Shown here: positions 8,584-17,959 of the stretch, in pieces
How positions within the stretch are numbered: the first letter of the stretch is position 1
How the letters are laid out: the number at the start of each line of letters is the position of its first letter
Assembly: GCF_026130045.1 (NCBI RefSeq)
Contig: NZ_JAIBNX010000001.1
Location: 63,994 to 127,993 of the forward strand
Direction of reading: 5' to 3'
Origin: Micromonospora sp. CPCC 205371
GTDB taxonomy: Bacteria; Actinomycetota; Actinomycetes; Mycobacteriales; Micromonosporaceae
DNA: 64,000 nucleotides
Notes under the pieces: model-generated
What the model was told of the DNA's origin: nothing
The model's database searches: none
What the model saw: only the letters and a program-made list of their open reading frames with translations
Translations under genes and position numbers: made by a program

Positions 8584-9908
8584 CCCCTACCCCCCGCTGC
8601 TGCCGCGGCCTCCGGCAGGGCCGCCGCGATGATTTCGAGCGCATCGTCGTCGATGGCGGTGGACACGAACCAAGCTTCGAACGCGCTGGGCGGCAGGTAG
8701 ACGCCGCGCGCCAGCATCGCGTGGAAGAACGCCTTGAAGGCGGCCACGTCCTGGGTACGCGCGGTGTCGAAGTCGGCGACGTCCGCGTCGGTGAAGAAGA
8801 TCGAAAACATGTTGCCGGCGTGCGAGAGGCGGTGCGGCACCCCAGCGGCGGCCAGTGCGTCGGTGGCGAGCTTGCTCACCGTCGCGGCCGTCTCGTCGAG
8901 GCGCCGGGAGGGCGCCTCGACGGCGGGGCGGAGGCTAGCGAGGCCGGCCGCGCAGGCCAGCGGGGTACCGGAGAGCGTGCCGGCCTGGGAAACCGGCCCG
9001 GCGGGCGCCAGTCGGGCCATGATGTCGGCCTTGCCGCCGAACGCCGCGGCCGGCAGGCCACCGCCCATCACCTTGCCGAACGTGAAGAGGTCGGCGTCGA
9101 CGGGGTCGAGCCCCACCCAGCCGCCGTGGGAGACCCGGAACCCGGTCATGACCTCGTCGAGGATCAGCAGCGCGCCGTGCCGATGCGCGATCTCGGCGAG
9201 CTTGGTGTTGAAGCCGTCGCGCGGCGCCACCACGCCCATGTTGCCGGGCGCCGCCTCGGTGATGATCGCGGCGATGTGCTCACCGTCGGCCGCGAACGCC
9301 GCCTCCAGGGCGGCCACGTCGTTGTACGGCAACACCATCGTCTCGCTCGCCGACGCGCCCGTGACGCCCGGCGAGTCCGGAAGCGAGAACGTCACCACAC
9401 CCGAGCCGGCCGCGGCGAGCAGCGCGTCGACGTGCCCGTGGTAGCAGCCGGCGAACTTCACGATCTTCGTGCGCCCGGTGTAGCCGCGGGCCAGCCGGAT
9501 CGCCGACATCGTCGCCTCGGTGCCCGAGTTGACCAGCCGCACCTGCTCGGCCGGCGTGCGCGCCACCATCTCCTCGGCGAGGTCGACCTCTCGGGGAGTC
9601 GGCGTGCCGAAGCTGGTGCCCGAGGCGGCCGCCTCCTGCACCGCGGCGACGATCTCGGGGTGCGCGTGCCCGTGGATCAGCGGCCCCCACGAGCACACCA
9701 GGTCGACGTACCGCCGGCCGTCCGCGTCGAAGAGCCACGGACCCTCGCCGCGCACCATGAACCTCGGCGTGCCGCCGACGGCCCGGAACGCGCGCACGGG
9801 AGAATTGACCCCGCCCGGCACGATGGCCTGAGCGCGATCGAAAAGGGCCTCGGATGCGGGCGCGTCGTCGGGGTAGCGACCGGCGCCGGCGTGATACGTA
9901 GTGGTCAC
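8580..9908 (-). CDS. hemL: Glutamate-1-semialdehyde 2,1-aminomutase
   Basis: 442 residues from the GTG at 9908. This PLP enzyme converts glutamate-1-semialdehyde to 5-aminolevulinate, the first committed tetrapyrrole precursor. The PLP-binding Lys is in [11 protein letters not shown]; other family landmarks are [10 protein letters not shown] near the N terminus, [16 protein letters not shown], and [11 protein letters not shown]. The frame extends upstream to 9971 but without homology, and no good ribosome site is visible at 9908. As first gene of the operon it ties haem supply to cytochrome c maturation. Confidence 0.93.
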   Translation of the reverse strand: MTTTYHAGAGRYPDDAPASEALFDRAQAIVPGGVNSPVRAFRAVGGTPRFMVRGEGPWLFDADGRRYVDLVCSWGPLIHGHAHPEIVAAVQEAAASGTSFGTPTPREVDLAEEMVARTPAEQVRLVNSGTEATMSAIRLARGYTGRTKIVKFAGCYHGHVDALLAAAGSGVVTFSLPDSPGVTGASASETMVLPYNDVAALEAAFAADGEHIAAIITEAAPGNMGVVAPRDGFNTKLAEIAHRHGALLILDEVMTGFRVSHGGWVGLDPVDADLFTFGKVMGGGLPAAAFGGKADIMARLAPAGPVSQAGTLSGTPLACAAGLASLRPAVEAPSRRLDETAATVSKLATDALAAAGVPHRLSHAGNMFSIFFTDADVADFDTARTQDVAAFKAFFHAMLARGVYLPPSAFEAWFVSTAIDDDALEIIAAALPEAAAAAGGRG

Positions 9909-10041
9909 GGTTAAGCCATTCTGACAGCGTGCCCTGAGGTGGCCACGGGGAGGTGGGTGCGGGCTCGGCAAGGTACCCCAAACGATGCCTTAACCGGTCG
10001 ATGACCTGGGTACACATCGGGCATCTCGACGGTGATCACGT

Positions 10042-10047
10042 TAGGCT
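10042..10047 (+). promoter_or_regulatory. -10 hexamer TAGGCT, leaderless start of the STAS gene
   Basis: TAGGCT lies exactly 6 bases before the GTG at 10054 and there is no ribosome site, so transcription probably starts at or next to the start codon. Confidence 0.5.
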
Positions 10048-10053
10048 GATGGT

Positions 10054-10389
10054 GTGGAACGCCCGGAGCTGTCTATCGCGGTGCTGCGCGCACCCGGCGA
10101 GGTCGTGCTCAAGCTCGCCGGTGAAATCGATATGCTCACGGCAGCCCAGCTCTCCAGCATCGTCAATGAGATCCTCGCCGAACCGCCGGCCCGCATCGTG
10201 CTCGACATGGGCGGCATCACGTTCTGCGACTCGCAAGGGCTGGGCACGCTCGTGGTGCTGAGTCGTAAAGCGAGTCACGCGCGGACCGTTCTCAGCCTGA
10301 CGAACGTCGGCGACTTCCTGTTGCGTGTGCTCGACATCACGGGATTGCGCTCCGCGCTGACCGTGCGCAACGAGCCGGTCACCCGCTGA
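10054..10389 (+). CDS. STAS-domain anti-sigma factor antagonist
   Basis: 111 residues forming a single STAS domain of the SpoIIAA/RsbV type. The phosphorylatable Ser lies in CDSQGLGTLVVL. Such proteins release sigma factors by binding anti-sigma kinases and are switched by Ser phosphorylation and PP2C dephosphorylation. The ATPase/PP2C fusion encoded at 17960-20014 could act on it, but that pairing is inference. The GTG start at 10054 looks leaderless. Confidence 0.88.
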   Translation: MERPELSIAVLRAPGEVVLKLAGEIDMLTAAQLSSIVNEILAEPPARIVLDMGGITFCDSQGLGTLVVLSRKASHARTVLSLTNVGDFLLRVLDITGLRSALTVRNEPVTR

Positions 10390-10401
10390 ACCAACTCCTT
10401 C

Positions 10402-11946
10402 TTAACGGACCGCTACCGCGTGCTCGCGCAGAGCGTTGGCGACTTCGAGTGGGATGGCGCCGCGCGACACCAGGTCGTCGATCGAGGCAAAGCCGCCCCG
10501 GAACTGGCGCTCGGCCACGATCCGCTGGGCCAGGTGCGGGGTCATGCCTGGCAGCCCGGCCAGCACCTCGGCTGGTGCGGCGTTGATGTCGATCAGACCG
10601 CCGTCGTCGAACACGCGCGGAAGGTCGGGCCGGCCGATGTTCAGCTCGCGCGCGACCGCCGGGTACTGGCTGGCGAGTTGTAGGGCCTGCTGCCGCCGCG
10701 CGCGCTGCTCGATCGCCGCGATGAGACGCGGGTCCGTCTGGTTGTGCGCCGGCATGACGAAGATGAGCAGTGCCAACTGCACCGAGCCGCCCAGCGTCGC
10801 GACCAACATGACGAACATGGCGACGCCGAACCACGGGCCGGGCTCCTCCTCGCTGCCCGTGGCCTCCGCGATGACGCAGCCGGTGATCGCAAGGGCCAGG
10901 TAGCCGGCGGCGACGAGGCCGAGCAGCTTGCTGCGGCGGTGCACCGCGTACGTCAGGAATGCCATCCAGGTCAGCGTGCCCAGGGACAGCAGCGGCAGGG
11001 CGATCGCGCCGATCTTCGCCACGGTCATCCAGCCCTGCCCGGAGGACGTGCGGGGCGGCGGCCGGTGCGCGAGGTACGGGGGTGGGGGCGCCCAGGCCGG
11101 GCTCACGGGGACCCCGTTGGGCGCGACTGTGGGGATCGGCGGGGAAGCGGGCGCCATGGCCACAACGCTCGGGTCTTCGGCCGGCGCCAGTGCCGGGTCG
11201 GAGCGCAGAATCCGCTGGTGCAACTGCTGGAGCCGCTCGCCTGGCTCGACGCCGAACTCGTCGGACAGGTACGCGCGGGCGTCCCGGTACGCGGCCAGCG
11301 CCTCGGCCTGCCGCCCGCTGCGGTACAGGGCCAGCATCTGCACGTAGCGCAACTGCTCGCGCAGCGGGTACTCGGCCACGAGCCGAGCCAGCTCGGGCAC
11401 CAGCGCGGCGTGGCCGCCCTGCTCCAGCTCGATCTCGGCCCACGCCTCCAGGGCACTCGCCCTCGCCTCGGTCAGCTGGTCGCGGGCCGAGTCGAACACC
11501 GACCCGGACAGGCCGGCGAGCGCTTCGGCCCGCCACAGCGCGAGGGCGGAACGCAGCTCAGCGGCGGCCGGTGCGAGCCGGCCGTCCAGCCGTTCGGCGC
11601 GGGCCCGGCGGACCCGCTCGTGGAACGCGTCGGCGTCGAGGCCACCGCCCGGGACGGTCAGCACGTATCCAGCGGGCGTGAACGTGAGCATCTGGCCAGG
11701 CGTGCGGGGTGACCGCTCCGGCTCCAGCACCCGGCGCAGGCCCGCGATGTACTTCTGGACCACGTTGGCGCCATTTTCGGGCGGATCGTCCTGCCACACC
11801 GAGTCGATGATCTGCGTGGTCGACACCGGCTTGTTGGCGTTCAACAGCAGGACCGCCAACACCGCCCGCTGTTTCGTCGGCCCAAGGTCCAGTTCCTGTA
11901 CACCGTCGAATGCGCGTACAGGACCCAGGATCTCGAAGCGTTTCAG
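10402..11946 (-). CDS. Membrane-anchored SARP/BTAD-type regulator with C-terminal helix-hairpin-helix domain
   Basis: About 514 residues if started at a CTG at 11946. The frame upstream of the first in-frame GTG (11862) encodes KRFEILGPVRAFDGVQ, the conserved SARP N terminus, so the GTG is too late. No ATG, GTG or TTG precedes it in frame; GGGGTGG lies just upstream of the CTG. Order: winged-helix DNA-binding domain (about 1-95), BTAD helical repeat (about 100-245), Pro-rich linker, three membrane helices (about 305-420), and a ComEA-like HhH domain (about 450-510, beginning DINAAPAEVLAGLPGM). SARPs activate metabolite or morphogenesis genes. The membrane and HhH parts are unusual additions. 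Confidence 0.78.
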   Translation of the reverse strand: MKRFEILGPVRAFDGVQELDLGPTKQRAVLAVLLLNANKPVSTTQIIDSVWQDDPPENGANVVQKYIAGLRRVLEPERSPRTPGQMLTFTPAGYVLTVPGGGLDADAFHERVRRARAERLDGRLAPAAAELRSALALWRAEALAGLSGSVFDSARDQLTEARASALEAWAEIELEQGGHAALVPELARLVAEYPLREQLRYVQMLALYRSGRQAEALAAYRDARAYLSDEFGVEPGERLQQLHQRILRSDPALAPAEDPSVVAMAPASPPIPTVAPNGVPVSPAWAPPPPYLAHRPPPRTSSGQGWMTVAKIGAIALPLLSLGTLTWMAFLTYAVHRRSKLLGLVAAGYLALAITGCVIAEATGSEEEPGPWFGVAMFVMLVATLGGSVQLALLIFVMPAHNQTDPRLIAAIEQRARRQQALQLASQYPAVARELNIGRPDLPRVFDDGGLIDINAAPAEVLAGLPGMTPHLAQRIVAERQFRGGFASIDDLVSRGAIPLEVANALREHAVAVR

Positions 11947-12093
11947 CGCGACACCACCCCGTGAGCAGGACCGTTCAGTCGAACCGCAGTGCGCGGCAGT
12001 AGGACGGCAGCCCTCGGCAGCATAACGGCACCGATCCAGCAGTCCGCCCGCAGACGCTTCCGGCGAAGTCCCTCCGCAGAGAGAGAAACGTTG

Positions 12094-12882
12094 ATGAGAC
12101 GAACGATCGCCAAGACGCTCGCCGCGGGCGCCCTGCTGGCGAGCACGGCGCTGCTGGGCGGATGCGGCGCCCTGAACGAGCCGACCACCGCACCGCCCGC
12201 GCCGAAGACCCCGAAGGAGAAGCTCCTCGACGCGGTGCCGGACGGGTCGCAGGGCACCTTCAGCTTCACGTTGCAGGACGCCGAGACCGCGGGGAAGGGC
12301 GTCGTGGATCCCAAGGGGAAGCGGCTGTACCTCACCACCGAGTACAAGGACAAGGAACTCGGCTTCACGATGACGATGGGCTACCTCATCATTGACGAGG
12401 AATCCTGGGTAAAGATCACATTCGCGAACACCAAGGGTGTCACCGGGCTGCCGAAGCTGCCCAAGAAGTGGCTACACCTCGACCGCGCGAAGGTGAAGGA
12501 TCAGGAGGATGTCGGCTTCGGCGACCCGGACCCGGCGGGCGCGGTGTCGCTCTTCCAGTCGATCGTCGACGTGAACGAGCCGACGGCTGGGCAGTTCACC
12601 GGCACCGTCGACCTGACCACGGCCACCAAGGCGGAGATCCTCGACCAGCAAGGGCTCGACGCGCTCGGCGAGAAGGCCAAGGCGGTGCCGTTCCGCGCGG
12701 TGGTCGACGGGCAGGGCCGGCTGACCTCCATCGAGCTGGACGTGCCGGCGTACGGCCAGGTCAGGGCGTACACCCACCGGGCGACGTACAGCGACTATGG
12801 CGCGGCGCCGGCGGTCGAGGACCCGCCCGCCGGCGAGACGCAGGAAGCGCCGGCTGAGGCGTACGAACTGCTCAACAGTTGA
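12094..12882 (+). CDS. Lipoprotein of unknown function
   Basis: 262 residues from the ATG at 12094, preceded by GAGAGA. The N terminus is a lipoprotein signal with lipobox LLGGC, so the protein is anchored outside the membrane. The rest resembles actinobacterial lipoproteins of the LppX/LprG-like shape: a half-barrel of alternating strands with YLIIDEESWVKITF and TGTVDLTTATKAEIL. No catalytic motif is visible and the family call is weak. It is divergent from the SARP gene and convergent with the response regulator. Confidence 0.7.
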   Translation: MRRTIAKTLAAGALLASTALLGGCGALNEPTTAPPAPKTPKEKLLDAVPDGSQGTFSFTLQDAETAGKGVVDPKGKRLYLTTEYKDKELGFTMTMGYLIIDEESWVKITFANTKGVTGLPKLPKKWLHLDRAKVKDQEDVGFGDPDPAGAVSLFQSIVDVNEPTAGQFTGTVDLTTATKAEILDQQGLDALGEKAKAVPFRAVVDGQGRLTSIELDVPAYGQVRAYTHRATYSDYGAAPAVEDPPAGETQEAPAEAYELLNS

Positions 12883-12892
12883 TCGGGGATGG

Positions 12893-12925
12893 TCGAGGCG
12901 CCCGGCACGGGGGCGGGCGCCTCGA
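12893..12925. terminator. Bidirectional terminator hairpin
   Basis: A perfect 12-bp inverted repeat (TCGAGGCGCCCG / CGGGCGCCTCGA) with a 9-base loop, centred between the lipoprotein stop (12882) and the stop of the convergent response regulator (12931). It could end transcription in both directions. Confidence 0.7.
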
Positions 12926-12930
12926 TCAGG

Positions 12931-13476
12931 TCAGGAACCCCAGCGCGCCTTCTCCAGCAGCTCAGCCGCCCGCTCCCGGCCGTCCGGCTCCGGCGAGCGC
13001 AGCAACGCGGTCGCCTCGTCGACGGCCTCGGTCAGCGTCCGCCACTGCGTCTCCCGCTCGCGTACGGCCTCCGACTGCACCTGCAACTGCTGGGTCTTCG
13101 TCCACAGGTCGACGAAGACCGAGACCTTCGCCCGCAGCACCCACGGGTCGAAGGGCTTGGTGAGGTAGTCCACCGCTCCGACGGAGTACCCGCGCAGCGC
13201 GAGCTGGGCGTCCCGGTCCGCGGCCGTGAGGAAGATGATCGGTACGTGCCGGGTGCGTTCCCGCCGTTTGATGTGGCTGGCGGTCTCGAACCCGTCCATG
13301 TTGGGCATCTGCGCGTCGAGCAGGATCACCGCGAAGTCGTCGACGAGGAGTTGCTTGAGCGCCGCCTCGCCGCTCTCCACCGCGACCGCCCGCACCGGCA
13401 GGCCCTGGAGGATCGCCTCCAGGGCGACCAGGTTGTCTCGCCGGTCGTCGACCAGCAGCGCTTTCGCGACACCCAA
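12931..13476 (-). CDS. Receiver-domain response regulator without output domain
   Basis: 181 residues from a TTG at 13476 that directly follows the kinase stop codon; GAGAGG lies about 11 bases upstream. An N-terminal receiver domain has the acidic pair in LLVDDRRDN, the phospho-Asp in LLDAQMPNMDGFE, and the conserved Lys in YLTKPFDP. The last 60 residues form a charged helix, probably a coiled coil, with no DNA-binding or enzymatic domain. It is encoded immediately after the poly-HAMP kinase and is probably its phosphotransfer partner. Confidence 0.88.
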   Translation of the reverse strand: MGVAKALLVDDRRDNLVALEAILQGLPVRAVAVESGEAALKQLLVDDFAVILLDAQMPNMDGFETASHIKRRERTRHVPIIFLTAADRDAQLALRGYSVGAVDYLTKPFDPWVLRAKVSVFVDLWTKTQQLQVQSEAVRERETQWRTLTEAVDEATALLRSPEPDGRERAAELLEKARWGS

Positions 13477-16400
13477 CTAAGACACAACCTCTCGGCCGCC
13501 GCCGTTGACCCAGGCGGCCATAAGCTCGATCAATTCGTCCAGGTCGACCGGTTTGGTGATGTAGTCGCTGGCACCGGCGCCGAGCGCCGATTCCCTGTCA
13601 CCCGGCATGGCCTTGGCGGTCAAGAACACCACCGGGAGCTCGGTGAAGCGGTGGTTACGGCGGATCGCCCGGGTGGTCTCGTAGCCGTCCTGGTCTGGCA
13701 TCATCGCGTCCATCAGCACGATGTCCACCTCCGGATGCTCTGCTAGCAACCGTACCCCTTCCGCGCCATTGTCCGAGTAGAGCACCGTCATTCCGTGCAG
13801 CTCAAGGGCGCTCGTCAAAGCGAAGACATTACGTACATCGTCGTCGATGATGAGCACCGTGGCACCGTCCAATTGGCGGGCAGCCGGCGAAGCCGGTCGA
13901 TCGCCGTCCGGCGATGTCCGGAGCAGCGGCAGGTCGGTCAGCGCCGGCAGCGGAGGCAGGTCCGGCAGGTCGGTGAGGGGCCGCGACCCTGTCGCCGGTG
14001 GCAGCACCACGGGTACCGCCTCCGGAGCGATCACCTCGGGCAGCAACAGCGTGAACGTCGACCCCTGTCCGGGTACGGAGGACACGGTGATCGTGCCGCC
14101 GAGCAGCCGGGCGAGGTCGCGGCTGATCGACAGGCCGAGACCGGTGCCGCCGTACCGCCGGCTGGTCGTGCCGTCGGCCTGTTGGAACGCCTCGAAGATG
14201 ATGTCGAGCTTGTCGTCGGAGATGCCGATGCCGGTATCGGTCACCGCGAACGCCACCACCGATCGGGCACTGGCCAGGGCCGGTACGTCGGCGTAGCCGT
14301 CACCGAGCTCGGCACGCTCGATGCGGAGGCGCACCGAACCGGAGTCGGTGAACTTCACCGCGTTCGCCAGCATGTTGCGGATGATCTGCTGGAGCCGCTG
14401 CGCGTCGGTGATCACCACCTCAGGCAGCCCCGGCGCGATCGTGACGCTGAAGTCGAGCTTCTTCTCCTCTGCCTGCGGTGCGAACGCCTGCTCGACGTAC
14501 GCACGGACCTCGGCGAGCCGGACCTCGGCGGGCTCGACGTCCATGCGACCAGCCTCGATCTTCGACACGTCGAGGATGTCGTCGATCAGGGCCAGCAGGT
14601 CCGAGCCGGCACTGTGGATCGTCCGGGCGAACTCGACCTGCTTCGCCGACAGGTTCTGCTCGGAGTTGTCGGCGAGCAGCCGCGCCAGGAGCAGCAGCGA
14701 GTTGAGCGGCGTACGCAGCTCGTGGCTCATGTTGGCCAGGAACTCGGACTTGTACGCGGACGCCCGCGACAGCTGTTGCGCCTTCTCCTCCAGGCCGGCG
14801 CGGGCGAGCTCGATCTCGCGGTTCTTTGTCTCGATGTTGCCCTTCTGCTCGGACAGCAGCTGCGCCTTGTCTTCCAGCTCGGCGTTGGTGCGCTGTAGCT
14901 CCGCCGACTGCTCCTGCAACTCGTGTGCCAGCCGCTGCGACTGAGCCAGCAGCTCTTCCGTGCGGCGGTTGGCCTGGATCGTGTTGAGCGCGATCCCGAT
15001 CGTGGCAACGAGCCGCTCCAGGAACGACAGGTGCAGCTCGGAGAACGCGTTGACCGACGCGAACTCGATCACGCCGAGCATCTCGCCCTCGAAGAGGATC
15101 GGCAGCACGACGACGTCCTTGGGCACCGAGCTGAGCAAGCCGGACCGCAGGGTGAGCGCCCCGGTGGCGTCGGCGCTGACCCGGATCGTCCGGCGCGACA
15201 CCGCCGCCTGCCCGACCAGGCCCTCGCCCGGCCCGAAGACGACCTCGTTGGTGCGCGCCACGTACCCGTACGACGCGGCGATCCGCAGCCGGGTGACCGC
15301 CTCTTCGTTGTCGACCAGGAAGAACGCGCCGAGCTGCGCCTCCACCAGCGGCGTGACCTCACCCATGATCATGCGGCAGACCTCACCGAGGTCGCGCTGA
15401 CCCTGCAGGAGACCGCCGATGCGGGCCAGGTTGGAGTCCAGCCAGCCCTGCTCGGCGTTCTTCCGGGTGGTCTCGCGCAGGGTGACGATCATCTGGTTGA
15501 TGTTGTCCTTCAGCTCCTCGACCTCGCCCTGCGCCTCGACGGTGATCCGCTGCGTCAGGTCACCCTTGGTAACCGAGGTGGACACTCCCGCAATGGCCCG
15601 GAGCTGAGTGGTGAGGGTGGCGGCGAGCTGGTTGACGTTTTCGGTGAGGTCGCGCCAGGTACCCGACACGCCCTTCACCCGTGCCAGGCCGCCGAGCTTG
15701 CCCTCGATGCCGACCTCGCGGCCGACCCGCGTGATCTCTTCGGCGAACGAGGAGAGCTGGTCGACCATCGTGTTGACGGTCTGCTTCAGTTCCAGGATCT
15801 CGCCCTCGGCGTCGACCGTGATCTTCTGGGAGAGGTCGCCCTTGGCCACGGCGGTGGTGACGGACGCGATGTTTCGCACCTGAGCGGTCAGGTTCGACGC
15901 CATGAAGTTCACGTTGTCCGTCAGGTCACGCCACGTACCCGCGACCCCACGCACCTGCGCCTGGCCGCCCAGCTTCCCTTCGGTGCCCACCTCGCGCGCG
16001 ACACGCGTGACCTCCTCGGCGAACGAGGAGAGCTGGTCGACCATCGTGTTCATGGTGTTCTTCAGCTCCCAGATCTCGCCCTGTGCGTCCACGGTGATCT
16101 TCTGGGAGAGGTCACCGCGCGCCACGGCCGTGGAGACCTGGGCGATGTTTCGCACCTGAGCCGTCAGGTTCGACGCCATGAAGTTCACGTTGTCCGTCAG
16201 GTCACGCCACGTACCCGCGACCCCACGCACCTGCGCCTGACCACCCAGCTTCCCCTCGGTGCCCACCTCACGAGCCACCCGGGTCACCTCGTCGGCGAAC
16301 GAGGAGAGCTGATCGACCATCGTGTTGACGGTCGACTTGAGCTCAAGGATCTCGCCGCGCGCGTCTACCGTGATCTTCTGGCCCAGGTCACCCTTCGCCA

Positions 16401-17877
16401 CGGCGGTGGTGACGGACGCGATGTTTCGCACCTGAGCCGTCAGGTTGGACGCCATCGAGTTCACGTTGTCGGTGAGGTCGCGCCACGTGCCTAGTACACC
16501 CTTGACCTGGGCCTGGCCGCCAAGCTTGCCCTCGGTGCCCACCTCGCGCGCGACGCGCGTCACCTCTTCGGCGAAGGACGAGAGCTGGTCGACCATCGTG
16601 TTGACGGTGTTCTTCAGCTCCAGGATCTCGCCCTGGGCCGCCACCGTGATCTTCTGCGACAGATCGCCCTTGGCGACCGCCGTCGACACCTGAGCGATGT
16701 TTCGCACCTGGGCGGTCAGGTTGCCGGCGAGCTGGTTGACGCTCTCGGTCAGGTCTCGCCAGGTGCCGGACACGCCGCGCACCTGGGCCTGACCGCCGAG
16801 CTTGCCCTCCGTGCCCACCTCACGGGCCACCCGGGTCACCTCCTCGGCGAACGAGGAGAGCTGGTCGACCATCGTGTTCATGGTGTTCTTCAGCTCCAGG
16901 ATCTCGCCCTGGGCCGCCACCGTGATCTTCTGCGACAGATCGCCCTTGGCGCCCGCCGTCGACACCTGAGCGATGTTTCGCACCTGGGCGGTCAGGTTCG
17001 ACGCCATTGAGTTGACGTTGTCGGTGAGGTCCTTCCAGATGCCGGCCACGCCGGGCACCTGGGCCTGACCGCCGAGTTTGCCCTCGGTGCCCACCTCACG
17101 GGCAACCCGCGTCACCTGCTCGGCGAACGTGCGCAGCGTGTCGGTGAGCGAGTTGATCGTGTGGGCCAGCTCGGCGACCTCGCCCTTGGCGGAGACCGTG
17201 ATCTTCTGGGAGAGATCACCGCGAGCGATAGCGGTGGTCACCTGTGAGATAGACCGCACCTGGCTGGTCAGGTTGGACGCCATCGTGTTGACCGAATCGG
17301 TCAGGTCGCGCCAGGTGCCCGCGACGCCGCGCACGTCGGCCTGGCCGCCGAGCGCGCCCTCGGTGCCCACCTCGCGGGCCACCCGGGTGACCTCGTCGGC
17401 GAACGAGGAGAGCTGGTCGACCATCGTGTTGACCGTGCGGCCGATGCGCAGGAACTCACCTCGCAGCGGACGGCCGTCGATCTCCAGCGCCATGTGCTGG
17501 GTCAGGTCGCCGTCGGCCACCGCCACGATGACCCGGGAAATCTCGGTGGTCGGCCGGCCGAGGTCGTCGATCAGGGAGTTGATTGCGCGGGCGTGGTCGG
17601 CCCAGGCGCCGTCGACCCCCTCCTCGTCGAGGCGCTCGGTGAGCCGCCCGTCCCGGCCCACGATCCGACTGATCTTGCGGACCTCGAGGTTCTGCCGCTC
17701 CTGCAGCGACACCACGTCGTTGAACGCGTCCGCCACCTCGCCGGCGACCCCCGCGCGCCGGGGCAGCCGTACCTTCAAATCCCCGCGGCGCACGCGGCGC
17801 AGCGCTTCTGCCAGCTCGCTGAGAACGGCGGCCTCGTCCGATCCCGACCGGGCACTTACCTGTTTCGCCGTGGTCAT
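13477..17877 (-). CDS. Cytoplasmic hybrid histidine kinase with tandem HAMP repeats, GAF, kinase and receiver domains
   Basis: 1466 residues from the ATG at 17877 (two other ATGs lie within 12 bases upstream). No signal peptide or membrane helix is visible. A divergent HAMP-like N terminus is followed by seven near-identical 92-residue HAMP units (residues 163-806, each starting VTRVAREVG or close to it). Then come a GAF domain (about 820-985), a coiled coil, HisKA with the phospho-His at H1052 ([12 protein letters not shown]), an HATPase with [10 protein letters not shown], and a receiver with D1390 ([13 protein letters not shown]). The layout resembles group III (Nik1-like) osmosensing kinases. 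A receiver gene follows directly and an ATPase/phosphatase gene is divergent. Confidence 0.9.
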   Translation of the reverse strand: MTTAKQVSARSGSDEAAVLSELAEALRRVRRGDLKVRLPRRAGVAGEVADAFNDVVSLQERQNLEVRKISRIVGRDGRLTERLDEEGVDGAWADHARAINSLIDDLGRPTTEISRVIVAVADGDLTQHMALEIDGRPLRGEFLRIGRTVNTMVDQLSSFADEVTRVAREVGTEGALGGQADVRGVAGTWRDLTDSVNTMASNLTSQVRSISQVTTAIARGDLSQKITVSAKGEVAELAHTINSLTDTLRTFAEQVTRVAREVGTEGKLGGQAQVPGVAGIWKDLTDNVNSMASNLTAQVRNIAQVSTAGAKGDLSQKITVAAQGEILELKNTMNTMVDQLSSFAEEVTRVAREVGTEGKLGGQAQVRGVSGTWRDLTESVNQLAGNLTAQVRNIAQVSTAVAKGDLSQKITVAAQGEILELKNTVNTMVDQLSSFAEEVTRVAREVGTEGKLGGQAQVKGVLGTWRDLTDNVNSMASNLTAQVRNIASVTTAVAKGDLGQKITVDARGEILELKSTVNTMVDQLSSFADEVTRVAREVGTEGKLGGQAQVRGVAGTWRDLTDNVNFMASNLTAQVRNIAQVSTAVARGDLSQKITVDAQGEIWELKNTMNTMVDQLSSFAEEVTRVAREVGTEGKLGGQAQVRGVAGTWRDLTDNVNFMASNLTAQVRNIASVTTAVAKGDLSQKITVDAEGEILELKQTVNTMVDQLSSFAEEITRVGREVGIEGKLGGLARVKGVSGTWRDLTENVNQLAATLTTQLRAIAGVSTSVTKGDLTQRITVEAQGEVEELKDNINQMIVTLRETTRKNAEQGWLDSNLARIGGLLQGQRDLGEVCRMIMGEVTPLVEAQLGAFFLVDNEEAVTRLRIAASYGYVARTNEVVFGPGEGLVGQAAVSRRTIRVSADATGALTLRSGLLSSVPKDVVVLPILFEGEMLGVIEFASVNAFSELHLSFLERLVATIGIALNTIQANRRTEELLAQSQRLAHELQEQSAELQRTNAELEDKAQLLSEQKGNIETKNREIELARAGLEEKAQQLSRASAYKSEFLANMSHELRTPLNSLLLLARLLADNSEQNLSAKQVEFARTIHSAGSDLLALIDDILDVSKIEAGRMDVEPAEVRLAEVRAYVEQAFAPQAEEKKLDFSVTIAPGLPEVVITDAQRLQQIIRNMLANAVKFTDSGSVRLRIERAELGDGYADVPALASARSVVAFAVTDTGIGISDDKLDIIFEAFQQADGTTSRRYGGTGLGLSISRDLARLLGGTITVSSVPGQGSTFTLLLPEVIAPEAVPVVLPPATGSRPLTDLPDLPPLPALTDLPLLRTSPDGDRPASPAARQLDGATVLIIDDDVRNVFALTSALELHGMTVLYSDNGAEGVRLLAEHPEVDIVLMDAMMPDQDGYETTRAIRRNHRFTELPVVFLTAKAMPGDRESALGAGASDYITKPVDLDELIELMAAWVNGGGREVVS
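15460..17391. repeat. Seven tandem 276-bp coding repeats (poly-HAMP region)
   Basis: Seven in-frame direct repeats of exactly 276 bp within the hybrid kinase gene. Long stretches are nearly identical at the DNA level, for example the units beginning near 16010 and 16290. Such an array may expand or contract by recombination and may be collapsed in short-read assemblies. Confidence 0.85.
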
Positions 17878-17959
17878 GCGTCTCATCATTGCGCTATGTC
17901 GGTGACAGAAGCGAGCGTCCCGCTTGGATGAACCCGCCCGGGCAGTAGAGGATGCAAGC

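Noticed and set aside
15460..17391. Regular direct repeats suggestive of a CRISPR or satellite array
   Set aside because: The period is 276 bp, fully in frame, and encodes HAMP units; there are no spacers.
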